This document shows, piece after piece, positions 1-11,131 of a stretch of 25,272 nt of DNA. The notes below the pieces were generated by a model. That model was given only the letters and a program-made list of their open reading frames with translations, had not been told where the DNA came from and ran no database searches. The translations under genes and the position numbers were made by a program. Source of the DNA: Bifiguratus adelaidae (Eukaryota > Mucoromycota > Endogonomycetes > Endogonales); contig MVBO01000183.1 in NCBI GenBank assembly GCA_002261195.1, forward strand, positions 1-25,272. Direction: 5' to 3'. Positions within the stretch are counted from its first letter, which is position 1. Every line of letters begins with the position of its first letter.

Positions 1-670
1 CTTGATTAAGATATAAATGGTTGCAATAGTCGGATGGCCTGCCTAGGGTATCTCTTCAGCGCATGTCCAATAGCGAGTCTTATATTCAGCCTTGTCCGTC
101 TGAAGAACAAAGGACGACTCTGACAAGCTCTTTTATCTAGATACCGGTGAGCAAATAGGAACGGCTGTTTTCTCGGTCAAACCTCGCTTACCGCTCGAGT
201 GACGGTGACATGGTCTTGTCATCCATATTATCTGCATCGAAAAAGACGGCACAAGTGTTCTACCCATTGGTCAACGGGAAGGCGTCTACTTGGTAAAAGG
301 AATTTTCGGGCATTGGAGACAGAGCGCGAAAGAAGCGATCTAGATTTATGCGCAGTCCGACTTATATACGCGTGTGCGTCAGAGTAACTCACATATTATG
401 GGGGATCGTGGAGGACACGGGCGCAAAGGGAGACGAAGTGCTACTAGATTAAAGACATCCTCGAGCAAGTATGATGTTTTTAAGGTTCGCGTAGAACACT
501 TCAGTCAACATTAATATGTTCTCTCGCGCTCATTGGTGTCTCGTATGCTCACTGTTGCGCGAATACGACAACTGCATGCCTTACGGATAACGCTTGACCT
601 CAAGAAGTGACTTGTGGATGGTGATACCCTCGTTATATCTCAAAAAGACATGGAGCGCGAGTGATTTTTG
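1..670. other. Gene-free stretch, no recognisable content
   Basis: I see no gene here. The longest open frame, at 199-387 on the plus strand, begins with GTG and its 62-residue translation has no domain or composition I recognise. There is no tandem repeat, terminal repeat or long low-complexity tract. Frames close quickly on both strands, which fits non-coding or long-decayed sequence. Confidence 0.5.
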
Positions 671-826
671 ATGAGGGCGCGATTGGGATCCGGTATGGAG
701 AACATCATCTTGTGTCGCAAGATTGCCTGGTTTCATCATCAACGGATATCCTTGATCCTACTTGCCGCTGGTACGGTATGCATTGGCAAGTCAACTATCG
801 CTACGCAGCTTGCAGAGTGTTCGTAG
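671..826 (+). pseudogene. Relic of a P-loop kinase-like gene (tentative)
   Basis: A 51-codon frame starting at ATG 671 ends with a well-formed Walker A segment: a hydrophobic strand LILLAAG, then TVCIGKSTIATQLAE. This matches the pattern of P-loop small-molecule kinases (2-phosphoglycerate-kinase-like and related), where GxxxxGKS/T binds ATP phosphates and the helix continues as TIAxQLA. The frame stops right after that helix. I see no Walker B or lid region downstream in any frame, so it is either a remnant or chance. No start context, intron or partner exon supports a live gene. Seen: the motif. Inferred: the family. The short length makes this uncertain. Confidence 0.3.
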
Positions 827-967
827 CCTCATGCTCCTCTAGAGGCAAGATACCCGATCCGATCTAGATACGTGCTGCTAGAACCAAAGAAGTATCCCTG
901 TCTGATAAGGTTATTTTTTGAGAGCTTCTTTTCGTGACATTCGCTCGGGTGAGGACCAAGTGGTAAG

Positions 968-1354
968 GTGAATGCAGGAAGGCTTGCTAAATGTACATAT
1001 GTAGGCTTCAACTTCAGGCACATGACTGCTCCCTTCCGTAAAGACCCTGGTGAAGCCTTCATCCGCTCACCGCTCTGCGCTGATGTTGGCATACCAACAG
1101 TTGATATGAAAGCCGACTTTGAACAATTTGTCGTTCCGTTGTTCCTTCAACCAGAGCCCTACAAGGGCGACGGGATGGATCCAAGTATTATTTTGCTCCC
1201 AAAAAGGAAAGTGGAAAATGTACGGGAAATTTTCGCAGGGTCCAGGGTGCTTGGGTATAACCTGGAAGCTGCACCCGCGGAAACGCAAGCTCTCATCAGT
1301 GCTGGATCTCAAAAATCAGTGGCGTTTGGTCATCCTTTCGCGAACGGGAAGTGA
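968..1354 (+). pseudogene. Relic of an Old Yellow Enzyme-type flavin oxidoreductase (tentative)
   Basis: This 128-codon frame has a C-terminal part resembling the end of the OYE/NADH:flavin oxidoreductase barrel. It runs VREIFAGSRVLGYNLEAA, then a short helix QALISAG, then SVAFGHPFANGK. In the family the order is a strand plus GGY/F-x-x-x-A helix, followed by (D)LVAFGRPFIANPDL, where this last loop binds FMN phosphate. Here Arg of the GRPF motif is His, the aspartate before the strand is missing, and the frame stops where ANPDL and the final helix should follow. The N-terminal two thirds show no clear FMN- or substrate-binding motifs. I read it as a decayed 3' fragment; a chance resemblance cannot be excluded. 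Confidence 0.33.
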
Positions 1355-2277
1355 CGCCACCAAGCCTGCGCATGTGATGGATCCTCGAAAACATCGTCAA
1401 ATTGTACACGAAAAGGCGAACCGGTAATATGCGCAGAACTGTCACATTGCCTACCAGGGGTTGGGAAATTCCGGGAGCCCGCGCGAACCAATTGTGCGGA
1501 TTTATCCTTTCAAAAGTCTAGGCATATGCTACCTCGACGGACTTTACCCTTGCCTGGGTGATATGAAATTTCTAGATGAGAAACTGTACAATCCCCGGAA
1601 TCGAAAGTTTGGTCTTATTCACGATCGTCATCATCCGGGCAGGATCTTCATTAGAATCGTTTCATTGCTCTCAGATGCATTTTATCCATCAGCTGCTTCC
1701 TATATTGCGGAATATCCGCTAAACTTGGTATGAGCCCTGCTTTCCGGGTTAATGCTAGTGCAACTTTGGTATCTGCTTCAGCTTGGATTGGTGTTATGAA
1801 TTATTTGAAGTCTGCTCAGCGTAGTGTTGCCTGGCTTTGCTGAGTCTCGCCTTGAGCGCTTCCCGAGAGAAGAACCTATGGGACGATCAGATGAGACCAT
1901 CAGAGACATCCCTCGATTGTTGTATAGCGTCGCTACGATGGTCGCTTAGAAGAAGCCGTGAGCTCACGAAATTTTGCATGCCTATGGAGGTTTTATGATG
2001 AGTAGCAGTGCACCATGTCATATGGACACGATGTCTGACGATCCGCGACGCTCATGTCTCGGTATTCACGCTTGATTTGAGTTAGCCCTGATCGATCACC
2101 GAGAATTTTGTACCTGTAAATTTCCTTTAAAGGCCACTCATCACATTGTACCACTGGCCAAACATGATATGACCTTACCTGCAAGGCCCCGCGTCGAGAC
2201 AAACTGCAAAAAATGTTCTCAGCTTCGCCGTTTCGGTTCGTCCTTAATGTTACATGAGAGTTCTCACAAAGCATGCA
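1355..2277. other. Intergenic, no supported gene
   Basis: A 90-codon plus-strand frame (1461-1733) and a 160-codon minus-strand frame (1993-2475) lie here, but neither has a recognisable domain. The minus frame runs into the signal-peptide codons of the thaumatin-like gene, so it is best read as antisense shadow. The last part is presumably the upstream region of that gene. Confidence 0.5.
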
Positions 2278-2283
2278 TATAAA
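2278..2283 (+). promoter_or_regulatory. TATA box of the thaumatin-lectin gene
   Basis: TATAAA lies about 60 bp before the ATG at 2344, a normal spacing for a fungal TATA element with a short 5' leader. The start codon sits in CAACATGAG, with A at -3 relative to the ATG. No other TATA-like hexamer lies closer to the gene. Confidence 0.5.
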
Positions 2284-2343
2284 GGCTCGCCAGTCCACAT
2301 GGTTGATCTCAACTAACCACTTAAAGCTTAGCCACCGATCAAC

Positions 2344-3789
2344 ATGAGGTCCATCACCGCTGTTGCTGCCTTGGCCCTTGTCTCGGTTGTGTCGGCTCGC
2401 CAACTCAATGTCATCAACCAATGTCCTTATACCATCTGGCCTGGTGCTTACGGCAACGGTTTGACCAACGATCAAACGGGCTTCCAGTTGGCTCCTGGCG
2501 CTTCCCGAGTCCTCAATGTTCCGGATAATCTGAATGCTTTTCGTATCTGGCCACGAACTGCTTGCTCAGGCTCTGGTTCCACATTGAATTGTGAAAGTGG
2601 TGACTGCGGTGGCAGATTCCAATGCTCTGGTATTACTGGCCAACCCGCTACCTTGATCGAGATGACTCTCGGAAGTCAAGATTATTACGATCTTTCCAAT
2701 GTTGATGGTTTCTCCGTCCCCATGGGTATTACTCCCACCGGCAGTTACACTAACCCCAATCCCAACTCCATCTATAGCTGCGCCAGCGCTGAATGCTCAA
2801 TGGATCCAAACACCTGCGTTCCGGAACTAGTCAAGCGTCACTCTGATGGCACAGTAACTTGCCTCTCTATCTGCTCTGCCATCAACGATGCTGATCAACG
2901 TGCCGCTTTCCCTATTTTGCAAGGATTCTACAACGACGTCAACACGGCCGCTCTTTTGTGCTGTTCTTGCGGACCCAACTGCGGCGCTGGCTGTGGCTGC
3001 TACACTTCCTCCAATTGTCTCTATGGCTGCTCTCCCTACGCCACCGCCGGCATGGGTGGTGTCTGTGATGTCACCAAGTGGCCCTTGTCCTCTCAAGGCA
3101 GGCAGTACAACACTTACCTCAAGTACCCTTGCCCCAATTCTTACTCTTGGCCATTTGATGACAATACCTCTACGGAAATTTGCGTCGGCGCCAACTACGA
3201 TATCACCTTCTGTCCCAGTGGCGGCACTGCTATTGACACAAGGTCGGTTTAAACTTGGAATTAACTGCACTGTCAGTTCACTTACGTTATTTTCGTCTAG
3301 CAAAACTTATACCATCAGGGTCGCAGGTGGTCGATCAGGTTGCAGCACATACTTAAGCGTTGCGTCTTGTGGCTCAAACCTCGTCGATCTGTATAATGTG
3401 GATGATGGGTAAGTCTTGAGCAAATATGCTTTATGATAGTGCCTTATCTATATAGTTCGGGTCGTCAACGCTTCCAATTCGTACCCGTACCTGGAAAAAC
3501 CAACACCTACAACATCCTTGTTCCAGGGGGCCGATCCGGTTGCAATGCTTATCTATCTACCGCTGATTGCTCGTCCAACCTTGTAGACCTCTATAACCAT
3601 GATGATGGTTCGGGCCGTCAAGAATGGATCCTCACACCTGCCGGCAATGGATACAACATCAAAATTTCCGGCGGTCGTTCTGGATGCGGTGGCTTTTTGA
3701 GCAGTGCAAGCTGTGGTAGCAATTTGGTCGACATGTATTCTTTCGACGACGAAAGTGGCAGGCAAGAATGGATTCTTACTCCTGTTTAG
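2344..3789 (+). CDS. Secreted thaumatin-like protein with C-terminal beta-trefoil (ricin-type) repeats
   Basis: Model: exons 2344-3242, 3301-3408 and 3456-3789, giving 446 residues. Introns are 58 and 47 nt, GT-AG, both phase 2. Residues 1-18 form a signal peptide ending VVSA. Residues about 20-295 are a thaumatin-like (GH64-TLP) domain: it opens NQCPYTIWPGAY, is rich in cysteine, and keeps the acidic-cleft pattern of the family (E and D residues in IEMTLGSQDYYDLSNVDGF, and a late DD). After the first intron come three repeats of about 45 residues with the pattern GGRSGCxxYLSxASCGSNLVDLY followed by DDxSGRQxW. The Q-x-W at each repeat end and the count of three fit a beta-trefoil lectin fold. 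TLPs bind or cleave beta-glucans; a secreted glucan- or sugar-binding role is inferred. Unspliced intron 1 would give a TLP-only form ending after three extra residues (RSV). Confidence 0.88.
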
Positions 3790-4025
3790 TTATATCATAT
3801 GAGTTTATTCACATGGTACATAAAGTTATGCCGGTCTCCATTCATAGTGATGAGAACCTCTGGAAGGGTTTCCTTTGTTCTCACCATACACGCCTGGACG
3901 ATCATAGCCATGTGCTCCATAAAGAAGTCCATTTCTGCCTCCAAAAGTTGTTTAGACAGATTGCTTTCCCAGTATATTTGGCATATTCTAAGGATGCTGA
4001 GAGGGATAGCATGTAAATGTCCCAT
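3790..4025. other. 3' flank of the thaumatin-lectin gene
   Basis: Short overlapping frames exist on both strands, but none has recognisable content. No canonical AATAAA occurs just after the stop; ACATAAAG at about 3819-3826 is the nearest weak poly(A)-like element. Confidence 0.4.
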
Positions 4026-4668
4026 TCAACTCCTTTGATAATAATGCATTTGAGCGAGTCGTAAATCTTCCGCAACTCTACGGAAACATCGCGGATGCGC
4101 TTCGTGTGATCCGGATGTCCGAAGAAAGAATGCGTTGCACCATATTCGCAATGAACTCCTCTTGCATAATGCAACCAACTCTTCAAATCTTGATACATTC
4201 TGCCAGATTGACGCCCTTCTCTCGTCATTGGCTGCTCGGGCAATGAGCTCTAAACCCTGGCAGAACGAGCATAGGAAGGATGCATAGACCGCCAGTCGTA
4301 GATCCGTGATAAATGTTGCATTACCATCAATATAGATATATTACAGATGGATTTAGTGTCGCCAATTTCTCCGCTACGCGTAGACGTTGATTCCGATTCC
4401 CACTGGCAACTTGGAAGAAATGTCTGGCCGCAATGGTCGTTGCTGCCACGTGCCTGTCAGCTGCTTCCATAACCGTCCAAAATAGCCTCTGAATTGTCAC
4501 CGTCTTGAACAACTTAATCAATGACATAGCCAATTTCATCCTTGCCGTCTCTTTTGCTGAGCTTTTCCGTGAGCAAATCTTGGAATCATTATGCATACAA
4601 GGTTCCATGCCCCACAACTTGTCGACCGCATTCGGTTCTCGATTTCGTTCTGTATCATATTCAAACAT
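4026..4668 (-). CDS. Unidentified, possibly decayed gene; two-exon model
   Basis: The minus strand carries a 108-codon open stretch (4668 down to 4345). An intron 4344-4257 (88 nt, GTAATA...TTCTGCCAG, phase 0) would join it to 4256-4026, giving 184 residues. The upstream frame stays open to about 4700, where an ACAG acceptor-like site suggests a missing 5' exon. The product would be helical and basic, with stretches such as MKLAMSLIKLFKTV and RRVAEDLRLAQMHY. I recognise no domain, signal peptide or metal motif. A second minus-strand frame (4243-3902, 113 codons) overlaps the 3' exon and could instead be reached with an acceptor four codons further on (GTTTAG, also phase 0), so which frame is used is open. 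A plus-strand frame competes in the same DNA. It could be a real orphan gene, a relic or noise. Confidence 0.25.
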
Positions 4669-4993
4669 TGCGCCATATTCAAACAGTGCACAGATCCACT
4701 CATTCTCTGTATGTCATAAATCCCAACGTTCATATTTGACAATTCGCCAATTTGTCGCATTGACGAAGACGTAGGATGAAATAAAGCAACACTTTCCAGT
4801 TAATCCGTCTTATGCTATGCCGCAAACAAAACAATTGTATCAAATGGTTGAGGAGGCAAATTCACGGGAGCAACGATTTGTGGCAGTCAGTTGCTGGAAT
4901 TTGCGTCATTATGCCAACGTTGGAGACATTAAGGCGCCTTTAAGAAGAGAATGTGGAACTGCCTTTGGAGCCAACGCAACGACCTCCAAATAG
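4505..4993 (+). pseudogene. Broken plus-strand frame of uncertain identity
   Basis: One plus-strand frame is open from 4505 to 4993 apart from a single in-frame TAG at 4772-4774, and the TAG is itself placed like an intron acceptor. After it the reading DEIKQHFPVNPSYAMPQTKQ continues into a helix-like stretch ending VSCWNLRHYANV. The spacing loosely recalls a homeodomain: HF and NP near the end of helix 1, and a tryptophan in the would-be recognition helix. However, the diagnostic WFxNRR is not present. It overlaps the minus-strand model, so at most one of the two is real. Low confidence. Confidence 0.15.
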
Positions 4994-5549
4994 TTTCGTA
5001 TTAAGACCGCGTTTGATGCGCGCTGCTACTATCTGACCTGCGGAAGAAGCGAAACCTGTGCACGTTACGAGTCATATATCTGTCGATGGTCAACTCGAAT
5101 TATCCCTCTAGCCTTAGCTCAAATGTGCCTGTCCTGACCCGGAGTTTTCACTCTCGGCAATAATCCAAGAGCTGTGGAGACCGATTAGCGTGATGATTTA
5201 CTGTTTCAACGATATGGTAATAAGTACTGTTATAAGGTTGCTGAACAGCACAATGAACACCTATTGGAGACGCATAGGAAAACGCTTTCTGTTCTTTCTT
5301 TTGTATTTTCAACTTGCAATACGTTTCTTTCAAGACCTATGCATTACATTTATAGCCCTCTTGGAATGGACTCTGCGAATGTTGGTAACGCACACTAGTG
5401 AGCCTTCTAATCCATCGATCAAAGGCGACTATTAGTTTGTGATATCGAGTAAACTTCTTTGAGGCTGTAAGAGCTTTCAACATGAACATTTTGCCGAAGA
5501 ACGTCAAGCAGAAGCCATCATGGCAAACAGCAGACTGCAGCCTGAACCT
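4994..5549. other. Gene-free stretch downstream of the chitin synthase
   Basis: An 81-codon plus frame (5190-5435) is rich in hydrophobic and aromatic residues, but has no homology I recognise and no promoter signal. The region lies immediately 3' of the chitin synthase gene and presumably holds its 3' UTR. No repeat or RNA gene is apparent. Confidence 0.45.
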
Positions 5550-8500
5550 TTAATGATCAACTGAAAGAAGTCGCTCAATAGTGTCATTGATGAAATCTCG
5601 ACGAGAGCTCAGATCTACACCAAAGAACAGCGACAGGCGCTCGCGAACTGTTCAAATGCGTGAGTTTAATGTCATAAAGATGGTGGCCTGCTATACCTAC
5701 CTTGACGTCGAGTTACCATCATCATATCGGCCGTTGACAAGATATTGTGAATCTCTAATACGATCTGATCATCAGACGGTATAGAGTCGGTTGTTGTGGC
5801 AGTGAATCGATCAAAAGACCCTCTGCTGAGCCCGCTGCGCAAGCTTTCTCGATCATATTCCATGCTTCTGGATGCCCGTGGCTGCAATTCAAAAGACTGC
5901 CTTGGGGTGCGGGAAAGTGTTTGAAGCGTTTGAGTTGAATGTCGTTTCTCGTTCCACGTCTGACGCCACGAGTTTGGCCGTTGTGACATGACCGACTTTC
6001 TACCTTCCAGTTGTGCAACATGCGTGTCGCGATAAAAGTCAAAGCCGGTCTTCTCGTCGACGGTAGACATAACATCGTTGGTGCCACTGTAATGTGACCT
6101 TTCCGTACCATCGACCCGGCTTCCTCCATCCGATGGGCTGAGGCTTTGCTTCTCCAAAAGTTCCGCCTCATAGGTTGACCACTTCTTCATGGGTATGATC
6201 TTGTCATCAAATTTTTCGTCTTCACCAGACGCAATGATCTTCTTCTTCTTGTCGCCGACAACAACGCGAGTATTGCCCCAACTGAAGTCATCAAAATGCC
6301 AAAAACTATAGACCGGGATGTAAAAAGAATAGAGTGGGAGAGCGAGGATATAGATGATCATCCAACCGATATGCTGCCATTGTCGCCGAAGCAAAAAGAT
6401 GACGGCTTGCAAGCCGTAAATGGCTGCTAGCATGACGATTGAAATGAGCGGCAATGGCCCGTTACCAGAGATGGCAATGTAAAGCAGATAGACAAGGTAG
6501 ACGAGACTGGACGGTAAGAGAAATGTGCCGATCAAATCGATCATGACCACAAATCGCATCGAGAAGCAGCAGAACCCACAAAGCTCCGGAAGCAAGAGAA
6601 GCTCCAATAGGTTGTGGATCGTTGAATTGATCCAACGCCGACGTTGTGAGAGCAACACCTTCCAACTATCCGGCGCCGCCGTCCGACACTGAGCATAGGG
6701 CGTAAATGTCATTTTGTACTGGGGGAAGTGTTTCATCATCAGTGTGGTGAGATATCGATCTTCGCCGAGATGCAACAGGTTCTTTTTGTGAAGTGTATCG
6801 ACATGGTTATCGGAGTAATCATTGATCACTTTGTCAGAAATGAGGAGAGGCATACCCTTCGCGGCAGTTCGTACGCGATACATGCAAAAGCATCCTGGGA
6901 GACAGGTGACCGAGCCAAAGAGCGATTCGAAGGCTTTTGAAAGATGATGGGAGATATAGTACTCGTAGACCTGTATCATTGTCGCCCAGGACCGCTGTTC
7001 GTTGACCAGCATCGTCTCTCCGCAGATACCAATTATTTTGCTGTCATGCATGGTGTTCGAGACGAGTCGACTTAGAGCATCCGGAAGCACTTCTGTATCT
7101 GCATCAACCATCAAAATGTATTCATAGAAGCTTGGGTGCACGCCGACAACGTTCTTCAAGTGGTGATACATCTCCAGCTCCAGAGGATTCATTTCGCTGT
7201 CCGCGTGAACACGATTCAAGAACCGCATCAAGACAATTTGCGAGTCGCGCTTGCCACGGTTACCGGGCTTGGCCTTCTCTGTCCCCTTGCCAACTTTGAC
7301 CACGACCAGAAAAGGCACGGCTCGACCTTCATTTTCGTATAATCCAGAGTATACCTTGCCATAATTGAGTTGCTTTGATCCTTCGGCGACTGATTTGAAC
7401 ATGACAGGTTCCGGATTCTCATTCGGGTCAACACCCAGAATGTCCAATACAATTCGAGGTGTTGGTCGATCATTGCCACTTCCCATGACCATGCCATCGC
7501 AAACGACAAAGATAAGTTTGCGTTTATCGTCATACTCGAGGGCGGTCAAAGAATCGATCGTTTTCCGTAGACTTTCTTCGCCTTCGGTGTAGCATGTCAC
7601 TTGGCAAATGACAAAGCGATCCTGCTTCTCCGGTGTGGGTCGTCTGCCGAATTGAAGGGAAGCCAAGAACTTGGTGCCAATGACGGCACACATGAGACAT
7701 GCGAACGCCAGCAACATGTAGTTGGTGAATTGACACTGGACGCTATTGCGGATATCGACATCGCCAACATAAAAGACATTATTGAGGCAATTCCAATTGT
7801 AGGCATAGTCGGTCGCGCTCATGAGACCCTTGGCTTGCTGCCATTTGGAAGTCATGTCTGTGCCCGCATAGGTATTGAACAGCGTTTCGACAGTTGGGTT
7901 GAGAAAGTGATAGTTTGGAATACCGGGGACATTCTGCGGCGCAGCATTGGCGGTGTTGAAGTAGTCGTTCAAATCAAAAACCTTGCCTTCAATGATGGCC
8001 CATTTCCGACCCCAGCTGGCATAGTCGGCCTGGACCTGGGATGCTTCAATAACGATGTACCCCTGCTTGTAAATGCTGATGGCAGGCGAGAAAACGCCAA
8101 AGAACCAGTTCTCCTGTCGCATGGCCGTCAGGCTTACGTCGGGTTGTAATGTCGGACCAGAGTTGTGAATGAAGGATGGCAGCTGTATCGAACTATTCGG
8201 TGTGATTTGCACATGATCGTCACTGACGAGCCCATAGCATCCTTGTGATAGTGGAATCGGTATTTGGTAGGAAACATCTTGCCCTGCCCAGGGATCCATT
8301 TCCGAGGGACCAGCTGGGTACGTTGTGGTACCATGATCTTGTTGCGCAAGTCTTGTAATGTCATACACCATACCGCGGATGCTGACGTAAAAGTCGCCAC
8401 CTGTATTGTGTGCAGCGACATCCGAGTTTTTGAACATTTGCTTGGTGCCTGGACAGACGACTGCTGATACTCCAATAATGACAAAGATGACGATGCCCGA

Positions 8501-11131
8501 AAAGAGGAGAATCAGCGAACACAAGGTGAACTTTTCTCTCCAAGCCATCCTCACATCCTCGCGCTTCATTCGTCCGATCCACTTTAAGAGAAATGACGGG
8601 ATCCACCAGGTCATTAGCCAAACAAATCGAACCCACCAACGTCTACTGTGCGTAATTGGTATTTCTTCGATTGTCTGCTCTTCCTGCGGTGCATGCTGTT
8701 CCAAGATTTGCCCAAGGTCTACCATGGTGCCATTGCTACGCAAGCGTATCAGAGAACGTCATCATGTTACAAGCGAAAGCACTCACCCCGAACCCGTTCG
8801 AGCCCAATCACTATCCCCCTCCCATTCACTCAAATTTTCCAAGCTCCTAGAAAGGACACCTGGATGCTTTTCATCGACATTGATCTTCTCATCGATAACA
8901 GCGCTGTCGGTATCCCATTCTCCAGACATGACAGTGGCACGTTTGTTCTTCTTGTCCAATTCCTTCAATCGCAGCTCAAGATTCAACCAAATTGGCTCAC
9001 TCAGATAGACGCAAGAGTTGCCCATCTTTGCTTGCGCGGGATCTGTGGACAACGTCTCCAAGAAATCCGCAATGACTTTGCGCAAGGGCGTAGCCTGATC
9101 ATACCAAAGTATGAACGCGCCATACCGATTATGAAACTCTTCGAACTGATAACAAATGGCGTAGTCAAAGTCGACCTTGTTCTTGGCGATGCGAGGCATG
9201 TAAAAGGCGGTCACTTGCTGCGAGACATAGCCATGATCGATGGCACCTGCGTCAAGACGTCGATGGGGTTTGATGTGACAGACATGTCGGGTTATGGCGT
9301 CGGATGATTTGAAGAGCATGCTATTCAAGCTTTGATACATGGTCTGGATGGACGAGTCCATGGGATATATGTTATTTCGTAAAAATAAATCCGTATCCTT
9401 CTCGGTTTGTGCATCATGGGTAGTCGTTACCGCGTTAATGACTTCACCGAGCAAAGGATGGGTGCAATCATGCTGAAACAATTGTATCAAATCGGCATAC
9501 TTTTCGCGGGCATCCCGTTGCAGAAAACCGTCGACGGAATACAAGGTAGGTTTCGAAAAGTGGACGATGCCAAATGCAAAGGCGTTCGAGGTCTTGGCAA
9601 AGTTGGGGTGATTGCGGTATGTGTGGTGGAATGTGCGCAGCAGGTTGGCATCCGATGCATCTGTTGCTCCGTCTTGATAGCGTGCACTTGCCGTCTCAAT
9701 GTGCCCAAGAATGCCTCCGATTCGCGTTTCGGGTTGCTGGCCTCCATGCGGCTCCGTGCCGACCAACAACTGCAGACAGGTGTTTCGTGGAACGGTCGTG
9801 AGTACGGGCCGGGGCCAATTCAATGGAGATCGTGGGTTGAGCGAACTCTCCAAAACATGATAGTGCAATCTCTCATCACATAGATTGACCGCAAAGTCGT
9901 AATATTGGTTGTCATCTCGATCCTGGAAGCCTACGGGATCAAGAATGGAGATCTTGTTAAATGGATTACCTCCTCGAAGTGACATGCGAGTGTTCATACG
10001 AGAAACGACCCAGTGAATGAGCGCATTGTACAAGAATTGCGCCATGCGATTGCGTTGATCGACGGCCTGTCGAGCATTCAAGACCGCAGCGAAGGATTCG
10101 TGACGCATCTCTTTCAAACGGTACGTGAGGCAACTCTCCAACGCCTTGGGCGTCACGCCCAGTAGACTCGAGAGAATTTCGAGCTCTTCTGCATTTTTCA
10201 CCTTGCTCCCCTCAAACAGGGTGCTATCCGCTGTATCCTTTGCATCCACAAAGGTGATATTGCCTAAGTGCAACACTGCGCTCATGAGCTGAAAAAACTG
10301 AAGAATCTGGCGGGTCTTTAAACCGCATGTCCTCATAGCGTCTCGAAAGTTGGACAGTGCAGACGCATCATTGCGGCCAGAGACGAGCGTGCATTTGGAC
10401 TGCGATAGATAGATAAAGTCGTTGGGTGCCGCATCGAGATGTAACGCCGTCTTTTCGGCTGGCGTTAGGCCTGCTAATAGTGCATAGAAGACATGAAAGG
10501 ACCGCTCATCCTTGGGTGTATTAGTCACTCGTCGAGCGTCGAATCCATACAATTGCACTTGTGCCGCTGTCAGCCGACCTCGCTCATTGAAATGCAGCTC
10601 TTGATAGACAGATGCACGCGATGCATCAGGATTCTCGTTCGTCTTACATCGACACAAGAGCTCGAGCACATTGACCGAGGCCTGCGCCTGTGCCTGGATT
10701 TTCTCCCGCTTGGATTTCATGCCGAAATGGGAGAAGGCTCCGAGCAAATGTCGATGCGTTGTCGATTTGCCGGAGCCCGCCACTCCACTGTATGCGACCA
10801 TGAGCACATCATCCCAGATGCTGTACGCTTACCTCAAGACAAAGTGCTGGTCTTCTCCGCTTCGTCGCATATTCAGGTACGCCCGTGTCGCATATTCATA
10901 GATATGAGCACTTGCTTGGCGATAGGCTTCGGGATTGGTGTAGCACTCCTGGGTTATCTGACGACAAACGGCATCGCTGTAAACGTCCAGCGGCTGACAC
11001 GGGTTCACCACCACCAGACAACAGTGACCAAAGCGGGTGTGCGGTTGTCGCCCTTTCCACCGTTTTATCAGGGTGGCCGTCATGGCCGCCTCGGTCTCGG
11101 CACGGACAAGGTCCTCCTCCTCGGCCGACAT
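5550..11131 (-). CDS. Class V-type chitin synthase with N-terminal myosin motor domain
   Basis: Model: exons 11131-10833, 10787-8787, 8735-5701 and 5647-5550, with introns of 45, 51 and 53 nt; 1,810 residues. It polymerises UDP-GlcNAc into chitin at the plasma membrane of growing tips. Residues about 1-700 are a myosin-like motor: P-loop SGVAGSGKST (100-109), a degenerate switch I NPDASRAS (152-159) and switch II DPVGFQ (383-388). Two membrane helices (about 800-860) precede a cytochrome-b5-like region (about 875-1095) and another helix. The glycosyltransferase-2 core carries VDADT (1310-1314), GEDRYL (1424-1429) and QRRRW (1464-1468), followed by several membrane helices with SFWHFDDFSWGNTR. 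The protein ends in a DEK_C domain, completed only by the last exon (VRERLSLFFGVDLSSR). ATG 11131 is in CACCATGTC. The upstream neighbour on the same strand stops 131 bp away. Confidence 0.95.

Noticed and set aside
1993-2475. 160-codon minus-strand frame
   Set aside because: It overlaps the start and signal peptide of the thaumatin-like gene in antisense and has no recognisable domain.
2827-3412. Long minus (2827-3303) and plus (2888-3412) frames inside the thaumatin-like gene
   Set aside because: Alternative-frame shadows of a GC-rich, repetitive coding region; the spliced sense frame explains the sequence.
7601-8149. 182-codon plus-strand frame within the chitin synthase gene
   Set aside because: Antisense shadow of the conserved cytochrome-b5-like region; no start signal or domain.
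8736-8786. Reading the motor part and the synthase part as two separate genes
   Set aside because: A clean 51-nt GT-AG intron joins them in frame (phase 2), and this architecture is known for class V chitin synthases.
8406-9307. Plus-strand frames of 200 and 219 codons
   Set aside because: They lie antisense to the motor/synthase junction and cross its intron; they are composition-driven.
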